NCBI GenBank assembly: GCA_026120185.1
Contig: JANUWF010001783.1
Location: 4,185,001-4,249,000 of the forward strand
From: Voacanga thouarsii
Lineage: Eukaryota; Streptophyta; Magnoliopsida; Gentianales; Apocynaceae
Reading direction: 5' to 3'
DNA: 64,000 nt
Of this stretch, positions 46,879 through 60,736 are shown piece by piece. The translations under genes and the position numbers were made by a program. Numbering within the stretch: the stretch's first letter is position 1; each line of letters begins with the position of its first letter. The notes under the pieces are model-generated. The model saw only the letters and a list, made by a program, of their open reading frames with translations, searched no databases and was not told where the DNA came from.

Positions 46879-46886
46879 TATTTATA
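46879..46886 (-). promoter_or_regulatory. TATA box of the PB1 gene
   Basis: Minus strand reads ctaTAAATAtgcc about 135 bases upstream of the ATG, leaving a 5' UTR of about 100 bases. Confidence 0.6.
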
Positions 46887-46937
46887 GCGTTGGCGGACGC
46901 AATCGTAATTTTGAAAATTTCCTAATTCTACGCGCAA

Positions 46938-49194
46938 AGGGCATGGACCCCGCAGCTCTCCAGGACCTTACCATCTTTACGTTTCGGTGCACCGTAGATC
47001 CGTAAATTATACGCCTTTAAGGATTATATTGATATTATTTTTATTACATAAAATATAATTTTTTAAATGTATATAATTTATATAAATTAAATTTATATTA
47101 AATTTTTTTTGAACACAATACTAAATATCCTTTTATGACTTTTCCTTTTGCTGTTAAATATTTTTATTTACTAATTTGAAATATAAAAAGAATATATTTT
47201 GTCTATTAAAATTTTACCCAAAAATGATTTTTTCCCCCTCATTTCTTTCCTTATTGAGTTCGATTTTCCCTTTTCTTTAGGGTTTGGAATTTTTTTTCTC
47301 GAAAATATGAGGTTCTAACCAAAGCTATTTTGGCATGGTTTGAAACATAAAAGGAATATATTTTTATTTAATAATTTTTTACTCAAATTAATATTCTTTG
47401 CCCTTTCTTTCCTTTTCTTTTAGGGATTGGAATATTTTTATTTAGGAAAAGACTAAATACATTCTTCCAACCTAAATCTACACATTTATCTAATACTCTT
47501 TGCGTTCAAATAACTAAATTGACAATTGTTGACTTAATATGAAATTTTATATAAAAGTAAAAGTTAAAATATATTAATAGAATATAACATAATATAATAA
47601 AAGTAAAAAATATGTGAGTCTCGTAATACTTTATATCAAATTTAAATATATAAAAATAGTATATGTGAGATATAAATATTAATAAATAGGGATGTAAATC
47701 TAAGTTGAAAGTATTGAATTTAGCCCACCCTCCTTATTTGTTGAAAATATGAAGTTCTAACCAATGCTTTTTTGGCATATTTTGAGTGAGGACTGCTTAA
47801 AACCCTTATAGCATTTTTATTTTTGTGAATTTGAGATATATACTAAGTGCAAATAAAGCAAGGTTATTTTTAAAGTATAAGGGATGCAAATATATAATAA
47901 ATAGTAAAGAGGTTAGCCGAAGTCTTCCCATCCTTATAATGCAAAGTATACATTTAATAAATATCCACATGTCTGCATTGTTATCAATTTATCAACATTT
48001 ACATGATGCCTTTTTCGTATTCATATTTGGATTGAAATTATGAAAATAAACTATTTTAAATTTTGTATGTCGGATTAAAATAAATTCAATTTGAATTAAG
48101 TAAATTATTCAATTAATATTATAGAACACGTTACACTTTCTCTCTTTGATCTCATATAGATCTAAAATTCAAAATAGTTTAAAACTAAAAGGAAAATAAA
48201 CCCTGAATATTCTTTTATAAATTGAATAGATTAGGTGAAATAAAATTTTCTTTATGCCAGTAGTAAAAAAAAAAATTACCATCTTCTAAGTTCAAAGGAA
48301 ATCAAAGCCACATTATTTTTAAAAATAATCTCTACTAGTCTAAATAAAAAAATTCAAATTCAAATTTCTTAAAAATCTTTTTTTTTTTTGGCTGGGGCAG
48401 TGGGAAAATGGAACGGCATAAGCACCGGGCGTGAAGTCAAATTATTCGGATATTCCTTATTGGCTTAGGTATGAGAATTTCAAAGCGTAAAGCAGTTTGG
48501 GGCCATTTAAGTGGTCCAGTAAGATTAGGGCGAGTGGCCCGCGAGGGGTTACAAGTGGCGCTGGATTATACGGGAACAGTGGCGCTTGGCAGAGACACTA
48601 TAAATCTCATGCTGTTGGTACCCTGCCTCCACCTAATCTACCTGTTCTGCGTCCGCACTGAGCAATCGATTACTCGTTTCTTTTGGTTCCTTGCTATTTT
48701 TGGGGCCCACTGAAGTTGTCTTTTTTTTTATATAATATAAAAGGTTTAAAATTTATACGTTATAATTAATGTTTATAAATTTTAAATAATTTTAAAATTA
48801 AAATTTTTAATAAAATATTTATTTATTTTGTTAATTGAAGAAAATTTAGTCATAATTAATGAAAAAATTAAAAAAATAAAAATTGAAAAAATAACTTATA
48901 TTATAAAAAATTTAAATTTAAAATACTTTATATTATAAAATAGAAATAATATATATTTTTTATTTTTTAAAATTACAGCAACGGTCACTTTTTCTTTTTG
49001 AAAAAACGGCAAAGATATTTGATAAATTAAATAATTTCACATTTAATATTTATTAAAATGTATAATAATTACTTCTAAAAATGTTTGAACGGTGCAAAAA
49101 AAAAGTGAAAGTTACCCTCATGAAGATCATACCCCTTATAAAAAGAGGGCATTACAGTCAATTCCAGGATTATACAATTGGGTTCTAATTAATA
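46938..49194. other. AT-rich intergenic DNA
   Basis: No gene supported. A less AT-rich patch at 48400-48720 contains cactataaatctc and resembles a promoter, with a short open frame (48471-48713) of no known homology. Confidence 0.4.
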
Positions 49195-49463
49195 CTCCCT
49201 TCGTCTCATAATATAAGTCGTTTAAAACTATTTTTGTTGTCTCAAATTATAAGTTGTTGGAGGCTTTTTAAGGAGGTTTTGAAACTACTTTTATATTTTT
49301 GTACTTATTTATTATTCCTTTTCCCTCTCCTCTCTCTCCTTTTATTTCTAAGATATTTAAATAGAGGTATTTTAGGAAGAAAAAATATAAAGTCATATTA
49401 TTTTTAAAAATCTTAATATATATAAAATTAATTTAAACGATTTATATTATGGGACGGAAGGAG
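49195..49463. mobile_element. Stowaway-like MITE
   Basis: A 269 bp element with long terminal inverted repeats, ctcccttcgtctcataatat and, inverted, ctccttccgtcccataatat, flanked by TA on both sides. The ends match the CTCCCTCCGT consensus of Tc1/mariner-derived Stowaway MITEs. No coding capacity. Confidence 0.85.
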
Positions 49464-52400
49464 TATTCTTTGAATTTGAAGTGGTCAACTCACAGCAGCT
49501 TTGGTGCGCGGTGTTTGAATTATAGTTTGAAGTATCACCGTGAGTTGGCGGCCTCGATTAAAGGAGTCCAGTCAAACTGAATTTAGTGCTTTTTTTTTCT
49601 CTCTTCTTTTTGCGGGGAGGGCGGGGCTTCGGGTCAATTCAATAAGCTAGCAGACAACGATTTTTAAATTTTATTTTTTATCCATCTAAAAATTTATTAA
49701 AAACTATAATATTAGTATCGTTTAATATATATATTTATCTCTCAATTAAAAAAATCTTTGTTCCCCTTGGGGAAAGGATCAGCCAGGATTTTAACTCTCT
49801 TTAGATGTGATTATTAAAAGAGTTTTTCAATGTTGTGAAATGTCCAGTTTGAGTTTTTTCATAAAAAATTCATCACCCAAATCCTATAGCTATTATTTTG
49901 AAAATGAGGATGTACTAAAATGTTGAATTTGAATTGTAATTACTATCATAATGATTATTGTCTTACCAATAGTGATATGATTGGTTTTATCGATTACCAA
50001 TTTGAATTGTAATATATGATAAGAAGGAGCTTTCAAATGGAGGATTTCGATATAAAAATCAAATCACGTAATCTTGAAAAGAGAGAGCAGGGGCAGGGGG
50101 AGGGGGAGGGGGAGGGGATCGCTGAATGCTGCTTTTTTCCTTTCATATTTGATATTTATCTTTTCAATTAAATATATTATCACATCTAAAGTAATAATTA
50201 ATCATTACAAGATGAAAAGACTACCTAGTTGATATTTTTTTCAGTAGTGTCCCACTTAACTGATATTTTGTTAATGACATGAATTTGTATAATTTTTATC
50301 ATATTTTTGGGAAATTCCCATATTTTTAATAAATATTTTGAGTACGTATTATATTTGACAAAAATAATTTGTCATCTAGCTCTACTCTTTTTTTTATTAT
50401 TATTTTTTTAACACAAGAGAATGTTCAAGGGAATTTATGGTGATTCTATTGCGAAAACTGACCTTTTTTTAGAGTGTAGTTGCACTGAAATTCTTCATAA
50501 TTCAAAATTTTTTATTTAATTAAAAATAATTATAATTTAAATTATTTCTATTTTTTTATAACTTTCGTATATTCACAATACATTATGATTTATCTCTTGA
50601 ATTTTATAATTTTTATTATACTTAAATAAATTTATTTTAAAAAATTAGTATTAATTCAAATTTCATGCTAAAAAATATATAGAATTGAGTTCAAATTATA
50701 TCACAACGTGTATAATTTGCTCAAGAAAATATATTGCAATGGGCAATTTGGTTCCAATATCATGGTTTGTGTGAATAGATTGCTTGTTCACTATTTAGAT
50801 AGGTTGCAACACTCCCAAATGAAATGGAAAACGCCTTAATTTCTTTTTATTTCTTTTCTTGTTTAAAACAAGAAAAATGATGGTTGAAGCAATGCCTCAA
50901 TGTTGGGCAAAAATGCAAATGGATGCCTCTCAAGTCTTTTGACTGGACCAATTAAATGGTCCCTTTTTATATGTCTTTCTTCTTTTTCTCTTGTTTTGAG
51001 GTCATCCAATTTGGACTAAAGAAATATGAGTAGGCTTTTTTTTTTAACACAGGAGGAAGCAGGTGGTAATTATTGTTTTGGCTAATTTTTATATATAGAA
51101 CTGAAAAAGGTAATTCTCAAGTTAAAACGATACTTTCTTTGTGCGTTAAAAGTGGAAAGCAGTTAGTGAAACTCAGAAAGACTTAGAACGCAGTGGAAAA
51201 GTGTGATAATTTTCAAAGTCCAAATCAAGGCTTTGCGATTCCAAAACAGACCTTTTCCCATTTCTAGAATCTTGGCTTTATGCTTCTTTATATTCTCTGT
51301 CTATTTCCACTCCTTTGATTTTAGGGGAAAACGTGTGATTCTCAGCCAAACTAATTGACTCGTGATAATTAATTATTTTGGAAAAAATATTTTCTCAAAA
51401 TGCGAATTTTGTTTGATACGTTTTTAAATCAAATCTTCGTAAATAAAAATTTGTTTGATAACATTCAGCTGACTAGTAATTGATTCAAACGTAAGTATAA
51501 AATTTATCTCGAATATTAATTAAATTTGTTCATTAATGTTTGAGATTATTTAGTTATTAAATACAAATTATTAATAATCTTACCTGTAATTTATCTTTTT
51601 TCTTTAATGCTCATATTATTACTATCTTTATAAATATAAACTATTATTTTTAAATTAAAATTTTATATCAGTAGTACTTATTTCAATTTATTTAGACATT
51701 TATTTTTCTAGAAATTTTTGAAAATTTTAAGATGAATAATATAAAATAAATAAACTCAAATTTGAAATTTTGAAGTTGAATACTAATTAAGTTTTTCAAA
51801 TTCGAATTCAAATAGTCATTAAATATTATCAAACAATAATCGAAAGAATTCGAATATAAACTCAAATTTGATTATTTATTAAACGAATTCAAACAATATT
51901 TGATCATGATCAAACTCGAACTTGAAGATGTGTTAATCAGTTTGTTTGTATTTAATTACATCTCTGCCCTCCATTAGATGACTAGTGTTACTAAATTATA
52001 TTGAAATTATGTAAATCAAATTAATTTACTTATAAATTCTTTCCCAGAGATATTACAGAAATAGTTTTATAAAAAACATATAAAAATAATTTTGAATTTT
52101 ATAAGAATTTTTGTAAGCTCAAGTATAATGTTGGGCGCAAGTGACAAAAGTATTAATGTTTCACAAATAAAATTTATTTTATTTTTTGAAAAGAAGCCTT
52201 AAAATTGTTGTTTGTTTTCTAATCCTACTCCAAACACAACGAAATTCTTAATAACTAAGAAAGCATTTGTTTATAAAAATGAAAAAAAGAAAGTAAGGCT
52301 TTGTAAGACGAATGGAGTAAGTACTAATTAGTATGTCAACCTAATGTTGACGAAATTATATATACATACAAAATCCTTATGTTTTTACCAGGTATATATC

Positions 52401-53745
52401 CTTTTAAACATTGTATATAATCTTCTCATCCAAAAACGAATATGTGATTAAAAAGTTATATCGTATAATTATTCAAAACATACGTAAATAAGAATCAAAT
52501 TAAAATATTTGTTTATACAACACTTAAGGTAGACAAAATCTACCTAATGACTTTTTTCGTTTGACAAATGGTTGGTAGAGAAGGCAGGCTTTTGAGAAAA
52601 TGAAAATCCAACAACATGTGGAGGAATGCGGGGAATCATGCTAAGCTAGGATGCTTTCTTTCATCACATGGTAGAGGAATCTTTGTGCTCCGAACCAACC
52701 ACATGGGCTGATTTTTCATATCAGAACAGTGGACAATTGGACATTTGACAATGGAATACAATACATGAACATTCCCAAGTTCATCCTACCTAAGCTAGAT
52801 TCTTTGTGTATGGCATAGGAATGATGCATCCATTTTGGGGTTTGCCTCCCCATCCATGAAAACAACATGTTATGTTATCTGGTGTTGTCAGTTCCTTCCG
52901 CACATTCCATGAAGGAAATTTTTAGGGTCAATTGTTCATGAAAAGAGTTAATGATCCAATGAAAAATCTTTGTGTGGAAAATCCCATTTCATTCATCGAA
53001 ACAAACTATGTATATACGACTTTGGCACATGAATCGAAATAAGGATTGATGTTGTCGATTCTACAAACTTCTTCTAATTTTGTTTGGGATTTTAAGAAAG
53101 AAAGGAAAAGAAGAGAAATGAGTAATAATTTACAAGTCTAAGCACTAATCGGATCAAAATTACATCTGTTCAAATCCTTCTCAACTTAGGTTTATGTTTC
53201 TCCGCAATTGAAATCCAAAAGCTAAACACAAATCAAGATAAGATCCCGATTCTGCTGCGCATAGACAGATAGACTGCTTAAAACACATTGGAATACGTTC
53301 ACGTCGTCGAAGCATCGCTTCAATAATTAGGTCGATTTCATTTCGTAAGCTAATACAACTTATGAGAGAGTAGAGAATAATCGAATTGATTTAAATAATC
53401 GGATCGAAAAGAATCAAAATTGAAAATATTGTTGACTTTTTTCGAATCGAATTATTTCGAAATTTTTAATGTAATATACGTATTGAGAACCGTTTCGAAT
53501 CGTATGAAAATCGTCCCGAACCGTTCTGAATTGTATCGAATGGAAGAATCAAAATTAGAACCGAATATATATAGTCAAATAAATATATATACTATTTAAA
53601 AAATAATAAAAGTGATTCTAATTATATATATATAATATATAATAAATTATATAACATATTATATGTATATTATACTATATATATAATATGTATATATAGA
53701 TTATATAGTATAATATTATATGGTATATATAAATTATGTAGATCG

Positions 53746-53784
<39 letters not shown>

Positions 53785-53804
53785 TATGCAGGTAGATTAT
53801 ATAG

Positions 53805-53840
<36 letters not shown>

Positions 53841-53991
53841 TTATATATAAATTAATATATAGATATATATGCATATATAGATTATATAAGTAAATTATAT
53901 AGATTAATATATAATAGATTGCATAGTATATTATATGTATATTATACTATATATAGAGTATGTATATATAATTATATAGTATAATATTATA

Positions 53992-54035
<44 letters not shown>

Positions 54036-55469
54036 ATTATATAGGTAGATTATATAACTTATTATGTAAAGTGTCATATATTTTGTTTCATTTTTATTTT
54101 AGATTAAACTTTAAAAATTATTAACATATATTTTTCAAATTTGTGAATAATAGAATTTTTTTATGAAAAATGTTCAAAAATATTCGAAAACTGAACTGGA
54201 ATCGTCTTTATTCCATTAGAATAGAAGATCCGAATATCCATCCCGTCCCATCCCGAAACTAAAAATTTCCATCCCATCCTATCTCGAAATTACGGCTCGG
54301 TACTGGTACTAAGACTATGAAAGAATCGAAATTTTGGGACAGTACTGGAGATTTATAAATCCCCGAATTGTAAGCACCCCTACAATAAACAAAGAAAATA
54401 CTTGTAATATATATTTAATTTCTCATTTTTTAAATATAAAACAATGATTTCTAAAAGATCTAAAATTAATACGTCAAATATGGCCAAATTTGTACGCTTA
54501 TTTTTCTACTGTACTAAGTTAATTCAGTCTATTATGAAACATGACTTAATAACAAGTATTGTTACTCAAATGATATGGACATTTACTTATATATACTTAT
54601 GTGTATATTTACATAACAATATCCACTTATAATTAAGTATAATTTCGTGGGAGAAAAACTTTAATTAATAGTTATTGACGTCAATTTTAGCTAATTGGTT
54701 GCTAAAATTGGCATAGCAATTTCGGAGTTTTAATTCATTGTGGATAGCTTTTCTTTCTATATGACTATGAATTGCTATGATTTTATGTTTCATGCCTCTC
54801 CACATTCTTGATCGAGTATCAAACCAAATTGTTGAAAGCAGGAAAATAGATCTATTCACTGATACAAACACACAAGAACAGAGAAATGGAAACAACTATC
54901 TGAGTCGAGGCAAAATGTACATTTTGTGAATTTACATGAGTCTAAGTTGAATTTTGTACAAGAATCTTGTTGGGAATATATAGGCAGTTTATCTTTTCAA
55001 TTTCATATGCAATGTTGAAAGGGATATTTTTGGATCAGGAGCACTCATTTTATTGAATCTATGTTGTAATGTGTTTTTGGTGTGCTCAGTGATTAATCAA
55101 AGATAGCTCTTTTTTTGCTCTTTGTTGCTGGGTGGACGTTGAACAGGGCTTTTAGAATTGGTGTTCAATTGTTTTGTTAGTGCTACAATCAATGAAATTT
55201 CCATTTAAAAATCAAATTTGGCTTCTTTGAACATGTATATAATAATAACCTTGGAATCTAGAAAGCTCATTATTTTGAACATAGAGAATTTATAATGCAG
55301 TATCTTGAGTCTGCTTTGTGTCTATATTTTGATCAATTTGGCCATAGCATCAATACCTTAAAAAAGGTCAGATAAGTGGAGTAGAAAGGAAAAGACAAAT
55401 TAGTTTTTTGACCTGAATGTAATCATGTATATCTATTCTTTGAGTCTCTAATTTCCTTTATATTTGCAG
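49464..55469. other. Long AT-rich intergenic stretch
   Basis: No gene supported. Contains a (GGGGGA)n run at about 50091-50117 and a dense (AT)n microsatellite zone at 53570-54060. The zone lies in a block (about 53380-54385) rich in cgaatcg/ccgaac phrases and ending tgtaagcacccctac, which resembles the end of a non-autonomous hAT element. The left end of that element was not found. Confidence 0.45.
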
Positions 55470-55873
55470 GTGTAGTCATTGCAAGAATCTTGCTCCCATA
55501 AGTATATTTCTAGCTCATAGACAAAACCACTTGGTGCTGTCAAAATAAGTTGAATAAATAGGCTGAATTTCTTTGCCTCCTACTATGTATGTAGACATAT
55601 GAGAAAGGTTGCAACAGCATTTAGATTGGAGGAAGATGTGGTTATCGTTAATATTGACGCAGACGAATACAAGAATCTTATTGAGAAGTAGGTTTTTGGA
55701 ATAAATGGATCTCTATATCTCTCCCCATCTTCTCTTTGCTTCATGTTTGTCTTGGAGAAGTCTTAAGTTTAATTTTATTGCTCACCTTTCTACTCTTTCT
55801 CACCTTTTTGCAGGTTGAGTCAATAGCTTTGCATATCTTTTTAGAGGACATAAGGGATTATTCTTAGGTTAGT
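55470..55873 (+). pseudogene. Protein disulfide isomerase fragment
   Basis: Exon-like pieces of a plant PDI (PDIL2-1/ERp38-like) thioredoxin domain. 55470-55502 encodes CSHCKNLAP, the CGHC active site with Gly to Ser; about 55599-55688 encodes YEK then VATAFRLEEDVVIVNIDADE and YKNLIEK with one extra G after the first codons; 55817-55873 may be the degenerate next exon (VNSFAYLFRGHKG). The acceptor before the first piece (ttgcag) is kept. Only one partial domain is present, with no signal peptide or second domain, so it is not a functional isomerase. Confidence 0.75.
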
Positions 55874-56920
55874 TTTTTTACGGTTATTAATCACAGTTCT
55901 TTCTTTTTGATAACTCCGCTGCTATAATAAATCTAACCTTGGTGTCTATGTTGTATAGAAATTTTCATCTATTTTAGTTTCTTTGTATGGTATCTACATA
56001 AAAAATAGCTATTATCACTTCAAATTCTTCAATTTGATTTTTAGTTTATTGCTTTTTTCTTGAAAAGTTTAGGATTTTTGTTGCCAGTATGGCTTCAATT
56101 TATAGTTCTATGCAATTTGTAGCAGTTCAGACATCAAGATTTCCTTCTCTATTTAAACTTCCTAGCATAAGTACAACTACGTTTGGTAAGGTGTCGCAAG
56201 GAATGTAACAATCCAAAGGGCTGCCATAGGCATTATTTTGTGGATTGCATTTAGAAATGGTAATATTCTGTTAATTCATGGAAAGGAAAGCTCCTATCTT
56301 ATTTTTCTAATTTTATTCGTCTTATATATATTAATTGTCAAAGGTAAATTTGAGAAGGAAGCTTGTTGTTACTGAGAGTGAAAAAACTTGAGTTGGATTG
56401 AAAGTGAGAGTAGAAACTGCAATGAAGACAACTCAGAATGATGGACAAAAAATGAGATATCTAAATGATGGACAACTTAGAATGAAGACAACTTAGCTTT
56501 TGATTAAAGTAGAAATGTAGAAAAATCAAAATTCTGGATTATGCAGTTGAACAGTAGGACAGTGAATAGAAATTTAAATCGAATTTAATACAGTTAAATC
56601 ATGGAAGCAATTTCCTAAGGGATGTTTCTATTTCTATTGAAATGTTTATATACAATATCAAACAAAATGGTGAAGTATTTTATAAAATGTGATCCATTTT
56701 ATAACAAGAATTGAGGATTTGAGGATTACATGGCATGGTAATCCTTTGGCAGTCAACACTAAAAATAGTAGATTAGCTTTATATAAGGGCAAAGAAAGAG
56801 AATAAAATAGTAGATTAGCTCTTAGAGATTGTTATTACTTTATAGTATCAAACTGCTTGATGATGAGTAAAGGTTGTTAAGCTTACTGTCACTAATGGTT
56901 GTTGGTGATTATTTATGTAG

Positions 56921-57775
56921 GTACACTGCTAATAAATCTATGGACAATTGTACATTTTGCAATGTTGATGGTGACTTTTTAATTGTTCCTCAAAGTGGAA
57001 GTAAGTGATTATCAACTATTTGTATCCATCATTGCGAAGCTGGATTCATGTGGCATCTTTAAGAAATTACTCTTTATTTATATATTCAGTATTAATGTTC
57101 ACATTATTGAGGGTTATGCAATATCTTCTACGATAGAATTAAATCATGTGGTCTGCCAATTATTATATGCGCCATTGGTTTGATTATTGATTAATGTTAT
57201 TGAATAGAATAGTGGTATATATGTGGTTATTAGCTATGTTTTTGCTTCTTCATGTGTACATCTGCTTTCGCCCTCAGTAACCTAATGCACAATTTCTGTC
57301 AGTTTTTTTTTTTTTTTTTGGTTGGGGGTTGGGGGGGGGTATGGGGGGATGTGTAGTTGCAATTAAAATGCAGAAAAAAAAAAAACGGCTTTCCTGTGCT
57401 TATTTGAGCTTATAGTCTCTTTGTTGTATGTTGAATTGGATCAAATATGGAATATTAAATCTATTTGGTACATTGTATCAGAATCCTTTTTTACCTTTTT
57501 TTACCTATTTATTCTTCTTTCTTGAATATCTTCATGGTTTTGTTTCTCTAAGTTAACTATTGTGTTTGCTGTTCATGCAGGGCTATGGGTCACAACTGAA
57601 TGTGGAAGATTACAAGTGGTTCCTGTCGAAATTGTTGTCAACTATATGAAGATGATGAAGGATAGCGAGAAGATGATGAACTTGATGAGTCAACTATGTG
57701 AGAGGGATGAAATGCAAACCAAACGTTGAATGCATTAACCTATAGGGTGGAACAGCTGGAGAAGGCCTTCATCTG
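56921..57775 (+). pseudogene. Homogentisate dioxygenase fragment fused to a BAG-like tail
   Basis: Exon 56921-57000 encodes YTANKSMDNCTFCNVDGDFL and IVPQSG; a GT-AG intron of 580 bp; then an exon from 57581 encodes RLWVTTECGRLQVVPVEIVV. Both match consecutive exons of plant homogentisate 1,2-dioxygenase (tyrosine breakdown). At about 57641 the homology stops and the frame continues as NYMKMMKDSEKMMNLMSQLC and ERDEMQT to a stop at 57729. In the next frame it continues LNALTYRVEQLEKAFIC. That part resembles the coiled C-terminus of plant BAG-family co-chaperone regulators, which is tentative. The product would be a short chimera lacking the metal-binding residues of the dioxygenase. Confidence 0.7.
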
Positions 57776-60242
57776 TCATACACTAAGGGGAAGAAAGGGA
57801 GACACTCTACTTGAAATTTGTGGTTTTTTATTCCATTTCTTGCTTTGCTTCTGACTGCAATTTGATGTAAATAAGTTGGTTTTCCCTTTGAGTTTCGCCT
57901 TTAGTGGCATTGTAAAGCTTTAACAATGGTGTTTAGACTGTGAAAGCTAAATAAAGAACTTTTGATTGCCTGAGATTCATCTTTTGCAAAGCAAGGAAAT
58001 TTTGTTCTGCTGTGGATTTTTTTTGTTCATTAATTGTACTGAATTCTAAAATTCTGAACTTTGTCATAGAAGTAGTTCAATTGTTTAGTACCTTATTTTT
58101 TGTTTTAAGATATTGAGTAGCCATTACATAGTTTCTTCAATACAGTCAAATGCAATTTTGTTATTGCTTCTTTTTGTCATGATTTTCTATTGGGAAATTA
58201 GATGAATTTTGTGTTTAGATTATTACTGCACAATATTTGCATTTTGTGTTTAGATTGTTACCGTACAATATGTATGATTTTGTTTATTTTTTTTTTCATT
58301 TTATTTAGTTGCATACCGTTATCTAATTGTTATATCGTCAAAATCAATTAATAAAATTAGAAGAATAAAAAAAATAAAAAATTATTAAAACTATTTCATG
58401 TAACGTACGGGTATCAACTTAATTTGAATATTAAAACTACCATAATTATAAAATCTACGAATCCATACAGTGATTTTCTTCCACCACCTTGGGCACCATC
58501 GGAAGTGCCAAAATACACAGAAAAATAATATTTGGTTATCCATCCACTTTAACAATGGCTAGGGGTTGGGCTGGGTTGCGGTCCTACAATAAATAGGCTA
58601 TCACTTAAATGATTACTAATGATTATCTTCATTGATTTAAATTAAAAAATTTTAATTAAAAACTTATACATTTATATATATATATATAAATGATTACTAA
58701 TGATTATCTTCATTGATTTAAATTAAAAAATTTTAATTAAAAACTTATACATTTATATATATATATATCATTGAAAATGTTACTTGATTTGAATCCATAT
58801 TATTCCATTGCACACATTTTATCTCCGTCGTTCAATTTTAGAAGGGTAACTCTTTTTAGTTTTAAGGCTTTATGGTTTAATGTGCTTTTACAGTAAAATT
58901 ATTCATTTATTCCCGAAGAAAAATTATCTAATAAAAAAAAAAATCAAACCTAAATTCTGAAAGCGAGTTTAGGAATGGAAATTTTCACTTAGGAAAGCCA
59001 TAAAATTCATATTCTTATTTGCAGTATCAGCAAACAGGAATATGAATGAACCTTATAGTTTATAAGTATTTCCAACTAACTAAATCATCACATTATCACT
59101 TAAATGCTAATTATTCTATCCCTTTTTTTAGTCTCAGGGATGAAAATGATGGCCTTTATCTAACCGTTGAATTGGCCATTAGTATTGGGACTTTTCTAAA
59201 CCACCACTCTTCTTTAGCGAAAATTTTAACTTGGCTCATATAGATTAAGTGTATTAAAAAATTATATTTTATACAATACAAATTATACGTTTTAACTTTT
59301 TAAAATATTCAATTTACGTAAGAGCGTTCTCATTTAAATATGTTGCGGGCAACAAAAAAGGCTAGTTCAAAAAGATGGGATTCAATTAATTGGGACTTTC
59401 ACTTTCACACTTCAAGCCAACCACACAATGACTAAGCAATTTTCTTTTTACACTTAAAAAATAAAAAGAAAATCTTTCTAGATGATTGGCCCCAGTTAGA
59501 GAAAATGGTGACGGATTCAACATCGTAGTAAATTTCCATAGCCTCTAGATTTTTACAAATTTGGTGAAAATATTTACTACTAATCAAATCAAAATTTGCT
59601 TTTGATTTTCCCATGGAAAAGTGGAGAACTCTCAGTAAATGACTTCATAGTGGGAATTGATCCCATGTTTTAGGGGTACAACAGTGTATATTTAACTCTT
59701 CCTTTTGTATCAGTAAAAGTAGGGGTTAATTCCAAATCAGTAACTAAACTTTGGGAGGTTTGAATGTTCTACCTCTGCTATGGTCATTGACATTTTTAAG
59801 CCTTTTGGCAGATTTTAAGAGCTTTAGGATAGGGTAACATGCATTTTGCCCCCCTATTACCACTTTGAATATTTCTTTGCTGCAATAGCTCCTTTAAAGT
59901 TTCAAAATTGTCTCAATCTAGTGCAACCTATTTTAGTCCCGTGTTCAATAAATGGTAAAAAGTACTCGTTTCGTTTCAAAATAAATATTTATATAATTCT
60001 TTGCACACAAATCAAAATTATCAAAAATAATATAACAAATTAGATAGAGTTCTAATTCTATCCCCTTTTAAACATATGATAGCTATAGATTGATGGAAAT
60101 TCTCAAGAAATAAGAAAAAAAGAATTTTGAAAGTTATGTAGTTAACTTAGAATAAATATGGATAAAATAAAAAAAATAATCATTAATTTTAGAAATATAT
60201 AAACGAACATTTATTATGAAATAAAATAAAAAAATTGAATAT
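57776..60242. other. Intergenic, with possible transposon end
   Basis: Probable 3' UTR-like sequence just after the chimera, then AT-rich DNA. The motif ttcatgtaacgtacgggtat at about 58396-58415 resembles a decayed hairpin of a Helitron 3' end but lacks a clear CTRR terminus. No gene supported. Confidence 0.4.
58607..58768 (+). repeat. 81 bp perfect tandem duplication
   Basis: Two adjacent, almost identical 81 bp units (58607-58687 and 58688-58768) starting aaatgattactaatgattat and ending in (AT)n. The near identity suggests a recent slippage event or an assembly duplication. Confidence 0.85.
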
Positions 60243-60611
60243 TGTTATAAAATTAGGGTAGTGTTAGAATAAAATCTACACACTACACATTAAGAAAATT
60301 CTAACTATTATTTGCACAAGAATTTCTCTTCAAACTTCTCTCTTTCTTTCTCTCACAATTCTTTCTCTAATCTTTCTTTCACTAATCTTTCTTTCACAAA
60401 ATGATGGTGTATTACAAGTTTAGAAAATAGCTCTATTTATAGAGCGCTAATTAGTGGCATACATCATGGCATACATCATCTTCTACTAATCTCAATTAAT
60501 GGTGTCTCCACTAAATGGTGGATATCCATAAAAATCTTCTCTAATAATTCACATAAATCCATAATTAATGGAGCCTCCACTAATTAATAGAGATTCCAAT
60601 AATTCATAACA
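60243..60611 (-). mobile_element. 3' LTR, RKD-carrying Copia copy 2
   Basis: 369 bp matching the LTRs of copy 1 in reverse orientation, with ends TGTTATAAAA and TTCATAACA. Confidence 0.9.
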
Positions 60612-60736
60612 CTCCCCCTTGGATGTCCATCTATTACATAAAGAATATGCCTCGTTAAAACCTTACTAGATAAAAATCCAGTGGGAAAAAAAATCTAGTG
60701 AAGGAAAAAGAGTACACTATTTTATATGTCTGTTTA

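Noticed and set aside
48471..48713. 80-residue open frame with a hydrophobic end in a less AT-rich patch
   Set aside because: No recognisable homology, no clear splice or promoter context; more likely chance in a GC-richer patch.
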